From Bdellovibrionales bacterium (GTDB lineage: Bacteria > Bdellovibrionota > UBA1018): a DNA stretch of 64,000 bases. The stretch covers positions 278,307 to 342,306 of the forward strand of contig JAFEAP010000005.1 in assembly GCA_018266355.1 (NCBI GenBank), written 5' to 3'. Positions 1 to 9,053 of the stretch are shown piece by piece; within the stretch, counting starts at the first letter, position 1; each line of letters begins with the position of its first letter. Below the pieces are notes generated by a model. That model was given only the letters and a program-made list of their open reading frames with translations, was not told the origin of the DNA and did not search any database. A program made the position numbers and the translations under genes.

Positions 1-72
1 AAGAGCGAAAGCTGTTTTACGTTCAACTCCCGGAGCTCGCCCGGGATGTGCACGGATTGGAGGACCTCTACC

Positions 73-1185
73 ATGTCTCGACTCTGTTCAATGGCGCACC
101 TTAGGTGCGACTTAACGGCGCACCGTAAGTGCGACCGGACGGCACGTCTGAACCGCGGCCTGATCGCCCTCCTCGGCTGCTTCGCCGTCACCGTTCACGC
201 GGCGCCCGCTCCCACTCCGGTCCCCACGCCGACGGTTTCGGTCACGCCGATCGTCGCCTCGGATCCGAAGCGGCTCGTCGACCAGATTTCCGCCGAAGAA
301 AAGACGAGGGCGGCCGACCTCTGGAGCACGGCCATGGAGAAATTCGCCGCGCGCGACTTCAAGGCGTCCGCGAAACTCCTCGAAGAGTACGTGAACAAGT
401 ACCCGGGCACGCCCGAAGCCGTGGACGCCCGCTACCACCTCGCCCAAAGCCAGCTCTTCGCGAAGCTTCCCGGCGCGGCGATCCCGAACTTCCTCGCCGT
501 GATCGAGATCCGCGGGAAGAGCGCCCTCGGAAACGAGGCCCGCACCTATCTCGGCCAGTCCTACCTCGACGCCGGGAAATATTCCGAGGCCTACCTCGTC
601 TCCGACGAACTCCTCGACCAGAAGGAACTCGGTTCCACCTTCCGCGCGAAGGCGCTCCTCACCCGCGCGCACGCCCAGGCCGGACTCGGCCAGAACCTCG
701 AGGCCGAAAAGACGCTCGTCGCGTTCCAATCGATCGCCGAAAGCGATCCCGAGCTCGAACGCGAAACGGCGAACTCCTTCCTCGTCTCGATGCTCCTGAA
801 GTCGAACCGCTGCGACGCGCTTCCGTCCTCGAAGGCGCTGCCGGAGGACCAGGTCGTCGATCAGATGGCCCGCAAGGGGATCTGCGTCCTCGAGATGGGC
901 ACGCTCCTCGCCCGCGCGGCGAAGCGCCTCGGCGAAACCGAGATCGCCTCGGCCGCGGACACGCTCGTCGGATCGCTGAACGCCTACCGCCGCGAGTGCG
1001 ATTCGCCTCCGCTCGCCCAAGGTAAACTTTCGAAAGCGAAGTTCGCCGTCGCGAAGAAGGAACTCTCGGAAAAACTGAAGGAGGGATGCCGGAACGCCGA
1101 CAAACTCCTGATCGAGACCTTCCGGGATCGCGAGAACTTGAAATCCGTCCTCCTCAAACTCAAACCCACGTCCGCTCACCCTTGA
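73..1185 (+). CDS. Secreted TPR-repeat protein
   Basis: About 370 residues. I place the start at 73, not the in-frame ATG at 46, because GGAGG lies nine bases before it. A hydrophobic segment (GLIALLGCFAVTVHAA) followed by a Pro/Thr-rich linker looks like a signal peptide, with an unusually long, basic N-region. Residues about 70-205 form helical TPR-like repeats of the YbgF/outer-membrane-lipoprotein type (pattern A-x2-Y-x2-A-x-K). The C-terminal third is Lys-rich and helical. Probably a periplasmic scaffold or adaptor. It lies 27 bases upstream of gshA and may share its transcript, but nothing in the sequence ties it to thiol metabolism. The N-region is encoded by a 24-bp tandem repeat, so the true start could be further downstream. 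Confidence 0.7.
   Translation: MSRLCSMAHLRCDLTAHRKCDRTARLNRGLIALLGCFAVTVHAAPAPTPVPTPTVSVTPIVASDPKRLVDQISAEEKTRAADLWSTAMEKFAARDFKASAKLLEEYVNKYPGTPEAVDARYHLAQSQLFAKLPGAAIPNFLAVIEIRGKSALGNEARTYLGQSYLDAGKYSEAYLVSDELLDQKELGSTFRAKALLTRAHAQAGLGQNLEAEKTLVAFQSIAESDPELERETANSFLVSMLLKSNRCDALPSSKALPEDQVVDQMARKGICVLEMGTLLARAAKRLGETEIASAADTLVGSLNAYRRECDSPPLAQGKLSKAKFAVAKKELSEKLKEGCRNADKLLIETFRDRENLKSVLLKLKPTSAHP
93..135. repeat. Two-copy 24-bp tandem hairpin repeat
   Basis: GGCGCACCTTAGGTGCGAC (93-111) and GGCGCACCGTAAGTGCGAC (117-135) match at 17 of 19 bases with a 24-bp period. Each copy is self-complementary, with CGCAC pairing to GTGCG around a short loop. In the reading frame they encode the eight-residue repeat AHLRCDLT / AHRKCDRT. 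They lie inside the signal-peptide N-region of the TPR protein, so they could be an mRNA structure near the start, a REP-like repeat or a binding site. Confidence 0.6.
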
Positions 1186-1212
1186 AACCGCACCTCCAGG
1201 AAACGCATCACC

Positions 1213-2568
1213 ATGACCGAATCGAACCCGAGTGAAACCAAACCCGCCCCGCGGCGGAAAAAGAGCCCCATCGACGCGAACGATCACCTCGCTTTCAAGC
1301 GCGGGATCGCCGAAAAGATCCGGGCGAAGGAATCCGAGATCCGCGATTGGTATTCGCGCCACGCGAAGAACGCCCCGCCGCCGATGTACTGCTCGGTCGA
1401 CCTTCGCGACTCCGGCCATAAGATCGTTCCGGTCGACTCGAACCTCTATCCCGCCGGCTTCAACAACGTCTGCCCGGAAGACCACCGCACCGCTCCCCCG
1501 ATCTTCCGTGAAGCGCTCCGCTCGCGCGCGGCCCGCGAAGGCGTGACGGATCCGAAGCAGGTCTTGATCCTTCCCGAGTTCCACACCACGAATACGTATT
1601 ACCTCGAGAACCTCTACTACCTGAAGACGCTCGTCGAGACGGCGGGTTTCGAGGTGCGCATCGGATGGCTTTCCGAGCCGGCGATCGCCGAAGGGCTCGA
1701 GTTGAGGACGGCCTCCGAGAAAATCCTCCGTGCGTATCCGCTTCGCGTGAACGGCGGGCGAGCCGAGGTCGGTTCGGACGGCGAGACTTTCGTGCCCGAC
1801 GTGATCCTGCTGAATAACGACTTCTCCGGCGGCTACCCGCCGATCCTCGACACCATCACGCAGCCGATCCTGCCTTCGCACCGGCTCGGCTGGCACACCC
1901 GAAAAAAGAGCGAGCACTTCAAATATTACAACCGCCTCGCGAAGGAATTCGCGGAGATCGCCGGCTTCGATCCGTGGATCATCCAGATCGAGACCGAAGA
2001 GGTCGACCACGTCGACTTTAACGAGGACGTCGGCACCGATCGCGTCGCGGACGTCGTCGAGCGCGTCTTGAAACGGACGAAGGAGGCTTACGTCGCTCAC
2101 GGCGTGAAGACCGAACCGTTCGCGTTCGTGAAGAACAACGCCGGAACCTACGGCATCGGCATCATGGTCGCCCACTCGGCCGACGAGATTCGAGGGATGA
2201 ATCGAAGGACGAAGAACAAGATGTCGGTCGGCAAGAATAAGCGCCACATCGACTCGATCGTCGTCCAGGAAGGCGTCCCGACGGCGACGCTCGTCGATCG
2301 ACTCGCGTCCGAGCCGGTCATTTACCTCTTCGGCTGCGAGCTGATCGGGGGTTTCCTCCGCACGAACACCGAGCGCGGGATCGAGGAGAACCTGAACTCC
2401 CAGGGCATGGTTTTCCGTAAACTCTGCATGAGCGATCTCCGTGAGGAACCCGAGGAGGGCGGCGCGGAGGACATGTCCATGGAGCAGGTCTACGGCGCCG
2501 TAGCCCGTATTTCCGCGCTCGCGACCGGGCTTGAATTGAAGGACCGCCTGGGCAATAACCGCCCGTAA
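1213..2568 (+). CDS. gshA: Glutamate-cysteine ligase, proteobacterial GshA type (PF08886-like)
   Basis: 451 residues. Joins L-glutamate and L-cysteine with ATP to give gamma-glutamylcysteine, the committed step of glutathione-type thiol synthesis, in the cytosol. Assignment rests on the whole-protein resemblance to the Acidithiobacillus-type GshA family: the block MYCSVDLRDSGHKIVPVD near residue 57, LPEFHTTNTYYLENLYYLK near 117, and the Gly-rich FVKNNAGTYGIGIM near 305, probably nucleotide-binding. It is unrelated in sequence to E. coli GshA. The start is preceded by AGGAAA. The next gene begins nine bases after its stop, so cysteine-making enzymes follow directly. No glutathione synthetase (gshB) is in the window. 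Confidence 0.88.
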   Translation: MTESNPSETKPAPRRKKSPIDANDHLAFKRGIAEKIRAKESEIRDWYSRHAKNAPPPMYCSVDLRDSGHKIVPVDSNLYPAGFNNVCPEDHRTAPPIFREALRSRAAREGVTDPKQVLILPEFHTTNTYYLENLYYLKTLVETAGFEVRIGWLSEPAIAEGLELRTASEKILRAYPLRVNGGRAEVGSDGETFVPDVILLNNDFSGGYPPILDTITQPILPSHRLGWHTRKKSEHFKYYNRLAKEFAEIAGFDPWIIQIETEEVDHVDFNEDVGTDRVADVVERVLKRTKEAYVAHGVKTEPFAFVKNNAGTYGIGIMVAHSADEIRGMNRRTKNKMSVGKNKRHIDSIVVQEGVPTATLVDRLASEPVIYLFGCELIGGFLRTNTERGIEENLNSQGMVFRKLCMSDLREEPEEGGAEDMSMEQVYGAVARISALATGLELKDRLGNNRP

Positions 2569-2577
2569 GGAGCCCCC

Positions 2578-3654
2578 ATGTCGAATCCGAACCTGCTTCC
2601 GAACGCCCTTGCCGCCATCGGCGATACGCCGATCGTCCGCCTCGACCGCGCCGTCCGGGAGTGGAACGGGAAGCCCGTCCTGGCGAACCTTTACGCGAAG
2701 CTCGAATTCATGAACCCGGGCGGTTCGGTGAAGGACCGGATCGGAGCGTACCTGATCGAGGACGCCGAAAAGCGCGGCGAACTTAAACCGGGCGGGACCG
2801 TCGTCGAAGCGACGAGCGGAAACACCGGCGTCGGCCTCGGCATGGCCGCGGCGATCAAAGGCTATAAAACGATCTTCGTGCTTCCCGACAAGATGGCGGC
2901 CGAGAAGATCAATTTCCTTCGCGCGTTCGGCGCCGAGGTCGTCCTCACGCCGACTTCGGCCGAGCCGACCGACCCGCGCTCGCATTACTCGGTCGCCCGC
3001 CGGATCGCGAAGGACACGCCGAACGCGTTCCTCGTGAACCAGTACGACAACCTCGCGAACCGCCGCGCGCACTACGAGCGCACGGGGCCGGAGATCCTCG
3101 GACAAATGCCGGAAATCGACGCCCTTGTCGCGGGCATGGGCACCGGCGGGACGATCACCGGAACGGGGCAGTACCTGAAGGAAAAGAAGCCTTCGGTGAA
3201 GGTCGTCTGCGCCGATCCGATCGGTTCGATCATCCACGAGGTCTATACGACCGGGAAGCAGACGAAACCGGCCCAGCCCTATAAGGTCGAAGGCATCGGC
3301 GAGGACTTCATCCCGAAGAACTTCGAACTCCCGATGCTCGACGCCGTCGTCCAAGTCGCCGACATCGACTCGCTCACGATGGCTCGCCGGCTGCTGACCC
3401 AAGAAGGCCTCTTCGTCGGCACCTCGGCGGGCACCGCCGTCGTCGCCGCCCTGAAGTGGGCGGAGTCGCAGGGCGAGGGCGCACGCGGAAAGAACGTCCT
3501 CGTCATCCTTCCGGACAGCGGCGATCGGTACATGTCGAAACTTTGGAACGACGTCTGGATGGAAGAGAACGGATTCCTGGGCGCGAAGTCCCCGCGCATG
3601 CCGAAAGTCACCCTGATCGAAGGCGCCGTCACTCCGTACGGTTTGAAACTTTAA
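2578..3654 (+). CDS. cbs: Cystathionine beta-synthase (PLP, no CBS domains)
   Basis: 358 residues. Fold-type II PLP enzyme that most likely condenses serine and homocysteine into cystathionine. The PLP lysine is K52 in GGSVKDR, the substrate loop is EATSGNTG from about residue 77, and the phosphate-binding GTGGTITGTG is near 188. A GTSAG block follows at about 281. There is no heme-binding N-terminus and no Bateman regulatory module. Cysteine synthase (O-acetylserine sulfhydrylase) belongs to the same family. I prefer CBS because of the length, the GDRYMSKLW block and the cystathionine gamma-lyase next door. An AAGGAG site precedes the ATG. Confidence 0.85.
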   Translation: MSNPNLLPNALAAIGDTPIVRLDRAVREWNGKPVLANLYAKLEFMNPGGSVKDRIGAYLIEDAEKRGELKPGGTVVEATSGNTGVGLGMAAAIKGYKTIFVLPDKMAAEKINFLRAFGAEVVLTPTSAEPTDPRSHYSVARRIAKDTPNAFLVNQYDNLANRRAHYERTGPEILGQMPEIDALVAGMGTGGTITGTGQYLKEKKPSVKVVCADPIGSIIHEVYTTGKQTKPAQPYKVEGIGEDFIPKNFELPMLDAVVQVADIDSLTMARRLLTQEGLFVGTSAGTAVVAALKWAESQGEGARGKNVLVILPDSGDRYMSKLWNDVWMEENGFLGAKSPRMPKVTLIEGAVTPYGLKL

Positions 3655-3679
3655 ACGCGAATCCCCGAGGCGAAAGACG

Positions 3680-4846
3680 ATGAGCAAAGCGAATCCCGAC
3701 GATCTGAAAACCGGCTTCGGCACCCGCGCGATCCACGCCGGTCAGCCGGCCGAGCCGAAATCCGGCGCGGTCATGACGCCGATCTTCCAGACGAGCACCT
3801 ACGCCCAGCGCTCGCCCGGCGAGCACACCGGCTACGAATACTCGCGCACGGACAACCCGACGCGCACGGCGTACCAGCAGTGCTTAGCTTCCCTCGAGGG
3901 CGGAAAGTACGCGCTCGCGTTCGCCTCCGGTCTCGCGACGACCGACGGAATCCTGCACACGCTGAAAACCGGCGACCACATCGTCTGCTGCGACGACGTC
4001 TACGGCGGAACCTATCGCCTCTTCGAGAAAGTCTACCGCCAACTCGGGTTCGATTTCACTTTCGTCGACATGACGGATCCGTCGAAGGTCGAGGCGGCGA
4101 TCCGCCCGACGACGAAGCTCGTGTGGATGGAGACGCCGACGAACCCGACGTTGAAACTCGTCGACATCGCGAAGATCGCGGAGATCGCCCGGAAAAAGGG
4201 CGTCCTTTCCGTGGTCGACAACACCTTCATGTCGGCCTACTTCCAAAAGCCCCTCGCGCTCGGCGCGGACGTCGTCGTCCACTCGGTGACGAAGTACATG
4301 AACGGCCACTCGGACGTCGTCGGCGGGGCGCTCGTGACCTCGAACGACGCGCTTTACGAAAAGCTGAAGTTCTACCAGAATGCGGTCGGCGCGGTCCCGG
4401 CCCCGATGGACTGCTTCCTCGTCATGCGCGGGCTGAAGACGCTGCACGTTCGGATGGAACGCCACGCGCAGAACGCGATGAAGGTCGCCGAATTCCTCGA
4501 GAAGCACCCGCGAGTCGAACGCGTGATCTATCCGGGACTTCCCTCGCATCCGCAGCACGCGCTCGCGAAGCGGCAGATGTCCGGTTTCGGCGGCATGATC
4601 ACCTTCTTCATCAAGGGCGGATTGCCCGAGGCGCGCCGATTCCTCGAAAAGGTCGAACTCTTCACGCTCGCGGAGTCCTTAGGCGGCGTCGAGTCGCTCA
4701 TCGAGCATCCGGCGATCATGACTCATGCGAGCGTGCCGGCGGAGAACCGCAAGGCGCTCGGCATCCACGATAATCTCGTGCGCGTGAGCGTCGGGATCGA
4801 GGACGTCGCGGATCTACTGAAGGACCTCGACCGGGCGCTCGCTTAA
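3680..4846 (+). CDS. Cystathionine gamma-lyase (Cys/Met PLP family)
   Basis: 388 residues. Fold-type I PLP enzyme of transsulfuration. In the reverse direction it splits cystathionine into cysteine, 2-oxobutyrate and ammonia. The PLP lysine is K205 in SVTKYMNGHSDVVGG. The C-terminal SLGGVESLIEHPAIMTHASV resembles gamma-lyases more than gamma-synthases, but sequence alone does not exclude metB-like activity. It begins 25 bases after cbs. Its stop TAA shares the TTAA at 4843-4846 with the stop of the convergent downstream gene, so there is no room for a classical terminator between them. Confidence 0.87.
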   Translation: MSKANPDDLKTGFGTRAIHAGQPAEPKSGAVMTPIFQTSTYAQRSPGEHTGYEYSRTDNPTRTAYQQCLASLEGGKYALAFASGLATTDGILHTLKTGDHIVCCDDVYGGTYRLFEKVYRQLGFDFTFVDMTDPSKVEAAIRPTTKLVWMETPTNPTLKLVDIAKIAEIARKKGVLSVVDNTFMSAYFQKPLALGADVVVHSVTKYMNGHSDVVGGALVTSNDALYEKLKFYQNAVGAVPAPMDCFLVMRGLKTLHVRMERHAQNAMKVAEFLEKHPRVERVIYPGLPSHPQHALAKRQMSGFGGMITFFIKGGLPEARRFLEKVELFTLAESLGGVESLIEHPAIMTHASVPAENRKALGIHDNLVRVSVGIEDVADLLKDLDRALA

Positions 4847-5631
4847 GGCGCGAGCCAGTCGTCGAAATGGTCGCTCGCTCCGCCCGGATCTTCCGCCGGG
4901 CCGGTGTCGTAGTCGCCGATGGTGAGCGTGATCTTCCGCTGGAGTTCGTAGTACTCGTCGCGGCACTCGAGGACATAGTCTTGCATCGTGTTGGCGACGT
5001 ATCCGGCGACGGCCGCCGTCTTGTCGACTTTGTTATTGCACGTGTAGCGATTCGTTCCCTGCTGAAGCGTATTCCCCGAGGAAATGGTGTAGTCGGCCTC
5101 ATTCCCGGTCGAGGTCAGAAAGTAGACGCCGGAATAGTCCGGAAAGCTCGGCACGATTTCCTTCGCCGCGCCGTTATAGCAGGACCCGTCGAGCGGCAAA
5201 ACGGAGCAATCGACCGCCGAGGTCGAACCCGGAGGAGTATAAGCCGCCGCCGTCGAGGCGACATAATAATAAGGACGGAAAACGATCGTATGACAGGTGT
5301 TGCTCGAAGTCGTACCTACGGTGAACTTCAGATTACTGAAGTAAAGCTGACCCTCCGGGATCTTTCCGCTGCAGGTGACCGCCGTACCCGTGGCGCTGCC
5401 CGACGGCACCGAGCAACTGATCTGAGTGACATAGCTGTCCGGAGTCGTTTCCCAAGCGGAAGAAACGATCAGATAGAGATCCCCGCTTCCGGTGGTTACC
5501 GTCGAAGTCGTCGTCGACGACGCAGTCGCCGCAATCAGTCCGGCGACCCCATCCGACTGAGGCGCCAAGCACCCCGTCCCGAAAACCGTCAGGGCTCCGA
5601 AAAGCCCGATTTTTAAGACCTTACGCACCAT
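4843..5631 (-). CDS. Secreted lipoprotein-like protein of unknown function
   Basis: 262 residues. The N-terminus MVRKVLKIGLFGALTVFGTGC reads as a lipoprotein signal, although the residues before Cys (GTG) are a poor lipobox. A Ser/Thr-rich linker follows, then a Cys-containing region with about eight cysteines spaced as in disulfide-rich extracytoplasmic proteins, rich in Tyr and Thr. The tail is acidic (DDW). SD-like GAGGAAA precedes the ATG. I do not recognise a family. It converges on the cystathionine gamma-lyase gene and the stop codons overlap. Confidence 0.65.
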   Translation of the reverse strand: MVRKVLKIGLFGALTVFGTGCLAPQSDGVAGLIAATASSTTTSTVTTGSGDLYLIVSSAWETTPDSYVTQISCSVPSGSATGTAVTCSGKIPEGQLYFSNLKFTVGTTSSNTCHTIVFRPYYYVASTAAAYTPPGSTSAVDCSVLPLDGSCYNGAAKEIVPSFPDYSGVYFLTSTGNEADYTISSGNTLQQGTNRYTCNNKVDKTAAVAGYVANTMQDYVLECRDEYYELQRKITLTIGDYDTGPAEDPGGASDHFDDWLAP

Positions 5632-5732
5632 AAAATTTCCTCACTACTCTTTCGGAAGAAATTTAATGATACTTTACAATTTTGGTCGGATTATTGAAAG
5701 ATAAATTCCCCTAAGATATCAAACACTTTGAT

Positions 5733-6746
5733 TCAAAAGGCGTTTTCGTATCCGTAAAGGCGCAGGGAAACCGACGCGCCGACCGAGGTGTAACCGTCGA
5801 CGCCCTGGGGGGTCATCAGGAAGACCTCCGGCGAGATCCCGATACTCATGCGGGAGTCGGCGGCGTGGCTGAGAACGAGGTCGAGCCCGCCGCGTGCGCC
5901 GATCGCGAAAATGCGGCCGATCGCATTGTCGGTCGTCGTCGGATCGGGACCTTGCTGAACGCCGAAAGTCCCCATCACGTAGAGGAATCCGAGACGCGGG
6001 CCGAACCCGAACATCGCATTGTCGACGGTCGAGTTCCGGGTCTTCGGCGTCCCCGTGAAGTCGAACGAGAATTGGAACGCGCTCGAGACCATGAAACCGA
6101 TCCCGGCATTATAGCCGAGCCCGCCGACGCCGTCGTTCGAACCGGTCGCCGAGCTCGTCACCTGGGCGTAACTCCCTTTGTTCGTGAGCTGGGCGTAGCT
6201 CGGACCGAGCGAAAGCCAAAGCACGAGATCCTTCGACTTGATCCGATCGCTCATCGAAACGTTCTTCAGATCACTCGAGCTCGAAAACTCACTCGGTCCC
6301 GCAAGCTCGGTATTTCCACCCGCGGAAACCGGCACGTCGGTGAGGCCGGAATCGGAGGGGACGTCGTTCGACGCCGCTTGGTCGTCGGCATCCTTCTTCG
6401 GGTCGCCTTCCATCGTCAGATCGGGAGTGACCTCGCCCGGAGGCGTTTCCACGGAAGCTGCGTCCGGCGGCGCGACCGCGTCTCCCGCGTCCTGCGGAAC
6501 AGCCGTGTCCCCGGCGTTCGCCGAAGAAGTCGGCGGAACCTCGCCGGGCGGAGGCGGAAGTTCCGCACCCGCAGTCGCGTCCGAACCGTCGATCGGGGTC
6601 AGCCCCGTGTCTCCGCTTTCGGGCGGCGGGGGAAGATCCGGCGGAGCGTCTTCGGCGCGAAGGGAAACGCTCGGAAGGAGCAATCCCATGAACACGGACA
6701 GTACGACACACCTCAGACCGACGGATCTGGATTCGAGCATCTCCAT
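5733..6746 (-). CDS. Outer-membrane beta-barrel protein with acidic Pro-rich N-terminal linker
   Basis: 337 residues. A signal peptide (VVLSVFMGLLLPSVSLRA) is followed by about 130 residues dominated by Pro, Asp, Glu, Ala and Gly (PPDLPPPPESGD and similar). The C-terminal 170 residues have alternating hydrophobic strands and end in Phe (YGYENAF), as expected of a BamA-inserted barrel. An OmpA/YfaZ-like small barrel is likely, but the exact family is unclear. The linker could lie in the periplasm or extend outside. Two ATGs are close together (6746 and 6740) and neither has a good SD. It is divergent from the M3 peptidase gene with about 100 bp between. Confidence 0.65.
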   Translation of the reverse strand: MEMLESRSVGLRCVVLSVFMGLLLPSVSLRAEDAPPDLPPPPESGDTGLTPIDGSDATAGAELPPPPGEVPPTSSANAGDTAVPQDAGDAVAPPDAASVETPPGEVTPDLTMEGDPKKDADDQAASNDVPSDSGLTDVPVSAGGNTELAGPSEFSSSSDLKNVSMSDRIKSKDLVLWLSLGPSYAQLTNKGSYAQVTSSATGSNDGVGGLGYNAGIGFMVSSAFQFSFDFTGTPKTRNSTVDNAMFGFGPRLGFLYVMGTFGVQQGPDPTTTDNAIGRIFAIGARGGLDLVLSHAADSRMSIGISPEVFLMTPQGVDGYTSVGASVSLRLYGYENAF

Positions 6747-6845
6747 TCAGTGTGCATGGTGTCGTGCACAGAAGCAATTCGAGAACCGCACTGTCCGAAT
6801 TCATCGTCGCTAACGCCACGCAACATCCGCTTTAATCACGGTCCG

Positions 6846-8882
6846 ATGAAACACCTCTCGCGCCTCTCGATTCTTTTCGCCACCCTCCTCCTGCCCGCCG
6901 CCTTCGGCGAACCTTCGCCGACGCCGCGGACGCCGCTCGTCCGCTACGCCTACGTGCCGGGCGAGATCACGAAACTCTGCGACGCCGCGATCGACGAGAT
7001 GAGAGGGGAAATCGAAGCGATCAAACACCGCTCCTTCCTCGAGCTCTGGATCCCTCACCGTTCGCTCCTCGCGTTCGAACGCGCGTCCGCTGAACTCAGC
7101 GACGCCGTCGCTCCGCTCACCTTCATGGCCTCGGTTTCGACCGACGCGAAACTCCGCGAAGAAGGTTCGAAGTGCGAGGAAAAAGTCGGCCAGTTCTATC
7201 CGACGGTCACCGCCGACAAGCCGCTCTACCTCGCGCTGAAACACGCGCTTCCCTATACGACCGCCCAGCGCCGGCTCGCGCTCGAGACGTTCCGGAGTTT
7301 CGAAAAGAACGGGATGGGACTCGACGACTCGAAACTCGAGAAACTGAAGGGATTGAAGCAGAAGCTCGCTTCCTTCGAGGCGAAGTATTCGCTGAACCTG
7401 AACAACGACAAATCGACGGTCACTTTCACGAAGGCCGAACTCGCGGGCGCGAACGAGAACTTCCTCGCCCGCCTGAAAAAGGACGCGAGCGGGAGATATA
7501 TCGTCACCACGAAATCGACCGACTACATCCAGGTGATGGAAAACGTGAAGAGCGCGGAGGCCCGCCGCCGCATGATGCTCGCGTATTTCAATCGCGGCGG
7601 CGAGGAGAACACGAAGCTCCTCGAAGAGGCCGTCGCGACCCGCGCGGAAGCGGCCGCCACGCTCGGCGCCGCGAACTGGGCCGACGTCCAGATCAAGGGC
7701 CGGATGGCGAAGGACTCCTCGACCGTGATGGCGTTCCTGAACGGATTGAAGGCGAAGCTCGTCGCCCGCAAGGATCAGGACCTCGCGAAGCTCCTCGCCT
7801 ACAAGAAAAAGCTCGATCCGAAGGCGACCGCGATCGCCCCCGAGGACGTCGCTTACCTCGCGAACCAACTGAAAAAGACGGCGTACGCCGTCGACGACGA
7901 GAAGGTCGCGGAGTACTTCCCGGCCGAGAAGACGATGAACGGCCTATTCGACATCTACGCGACGCTCTTCGGCGTGAAATTCGTCGAAGTCGCGGACGCC
8001 GAAAAGAACGGCCTCGTCTGGGCTCCGGGCGTGCACCTCTACGAGATTCGCGACGCCGCGACGGACGACCTGCGCGCTTACTTCTTCAAGGACACGATCC
8101 CGCGCGAGGGGAAATACGGACATGCGGCGGCGTTCTCCCTCGTCTCGGGCCGAATCGCCCACGGCGCCTACGCGAAACCGGTTTCGGCGATCGTCGCGAA
8201 CTTCACCCCTCCCGCGAACGGGAAACCCTCGCTCCTGCTCCACGACGAGGTCGAGACGCTCTTCCACGAGTTCGGCCACGTGATGCACCAAACGCTCACC
8301 CTTTCGCCGTACGCCTCGCTCGCCGGATCGAACGTCGCCCAGGACTTCGTCGAGGCGCCCTCGCAGATGCTTGAGAACTGGGTTTGGAACCGGGAGATCC
8401 TGAAGAAAATCTCGTCCCATTACCGGACGGGAGAACCCCTTCCCGACGAACTCATCACGAAGATGCTCGCGGCGAAGGATTTCAACCAAGGCTACTTCTA
8501 CATCCGTCAGCTCCTCTTCGGGCTCTACGATATGAAGCTCCACTCCGCGACCGGACCGGTCGACGTGACGAAGACCTACGCGGAGATGCACCGCGAGCTC
8601 TTCGGTTTCGATATTCTCCCGGGCACGCACTTTCCGGGGACCTTCGGGCACCTGATGGGCGGTTACGACGCCGGCTACTACGGCTACCTCTGGTCGGAGG
8701 TTTACGCGCAGGACATGTTCTCGCGCTTCGAACGCGAAGGGCTCTTGAATCCGAAGACGGGCGCGGACTATCGCCGGGCCGTGCTCGAGAGCGGGGACCT
8801 GCGTGAAGCGATCGCCCTCCTCCGCCAGTTCCTCGGACGGGAGCCGAATTCCGAGGCTTTTTACAAAAAACTCGGGATCTAG
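6846..8882 (+). CDS. Periplasmic M3-family zinc oligopeptidase
   Basis: 678 residues. A signal peptide (MKHLSRLSILFATLLLPAAFG) precedes an M3A (thimet oligopeptidase/Dcp/PrlC-like) metalloprotease. The zinc motif HEFGH is at 474-478, followed by the family block ASLAGSNVAQDFVEAPSQML and, further on, FNQGYFYIRQL. The length is usual for the family. It should hydrolyse short peptides in the periplasm. The frame stays open upstream of 6846 (to 5865) only as antisense to the neighbouring barrel gene. The ATG at 6846 starts the signal peptide and is the clear choice. Confidence 0.88.
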   Translation: MKHLSRLSILFATLLLPAAFGEPSPTPRTPLVRYAYVPGEITKLCDAAIDEMRGEIEAIKHRSFLELWIPHRSLLAFERASAELSDAVAPLTFMASVSTDAKLREEGSKCEEKVGQFYPTVTADKPLYLALKHALPYTTAQRRLALETFRSFEKNGMGLDDSKLEKLKGLKQKLASFEAKYSLNLNNDKSTVTFTKAELAGANENFLARLKKDASGRYIVTTKSTDYIQVMENVKSAEARRRMMLAYFNRGGEENTKLLEEAVATRAEAAATLGAANWADVQIKGRMAKDSSTVMAFLNGLKAKLVARKDQDLAKLLAYKKKLDPKATAIAPEDVAYLANQLKKTAYAVDDEKVAEYFPAEKTMNGLFDIYATLFGVKFVEVADAEKNGLVWAPGVHLYEIRDAATDDLRAYFFKDTIPREGKYGHAAAFSLVSGRIAHGAYAKPVSAIVANFTPPANGKPSLLLHDEVETLFHEFGHVMHQTLTLSPYASLAGSNVAQDFVEAPSQMLENWVWNREILKKISSHYRTGEPLPDELITKMLAAKDFNQGYFYIRQLLFGLYDMKLHSATGPVDVTKTYAEMHRELFGFDILPGTHFPGTFGHLMGGYDAGYYGYLWSEVYAQDMFSRFEREGLLNPKTGADYRRAVLESGDLREAIALLRQFLGREPNSEAFYKKLGI

Positions 8883-9053
8883 CCGGCGAGAGGCGCTCGA
8901 TCGACCGGTCCTCGAAGACCCGTGCTCCGCGCGGATCGAGGGCCAAACCATGGCATTTTCACGGTTTTTTTCCCTGATAAGCCCAACTTATCGCGGCGCA
9001 TCAGTTTCACAACTCCCTTGCGTTCCGCGGCATCCGAGCATAACACTCAAGGT
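8883..9053. other. Intergenic region with one dyad and possible weak promoter
   Basis: Contains an inverted repeat GATAAG-CCCAA-CTTATC at 8976-8992, with no T-run on either strand, so it looks more like a protein site than a terminator. TTGCGT (9018-9023), 17 bases, then TAACAC (9041-9046) could be a weak promoter whose transcript would begin about at the ATG of the short ORF at 9054. Confidence 0.3.

Noticed and set aside
112..3723. 1203-codon minus-strand open frame
   Set aside because: It lies antisense to the TPR, gshA and cbs genes. Its composition (Arg, Asp, Leu, Val runs) is what GC-rich codon use yields on the opposite strand, and it has no recognisable domain.
5865..6845. N-terminal extension of the M3 peptidase
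   Set aside because: Antisense to the barrel gene, whereas a clean signal peptide starts at 6846.
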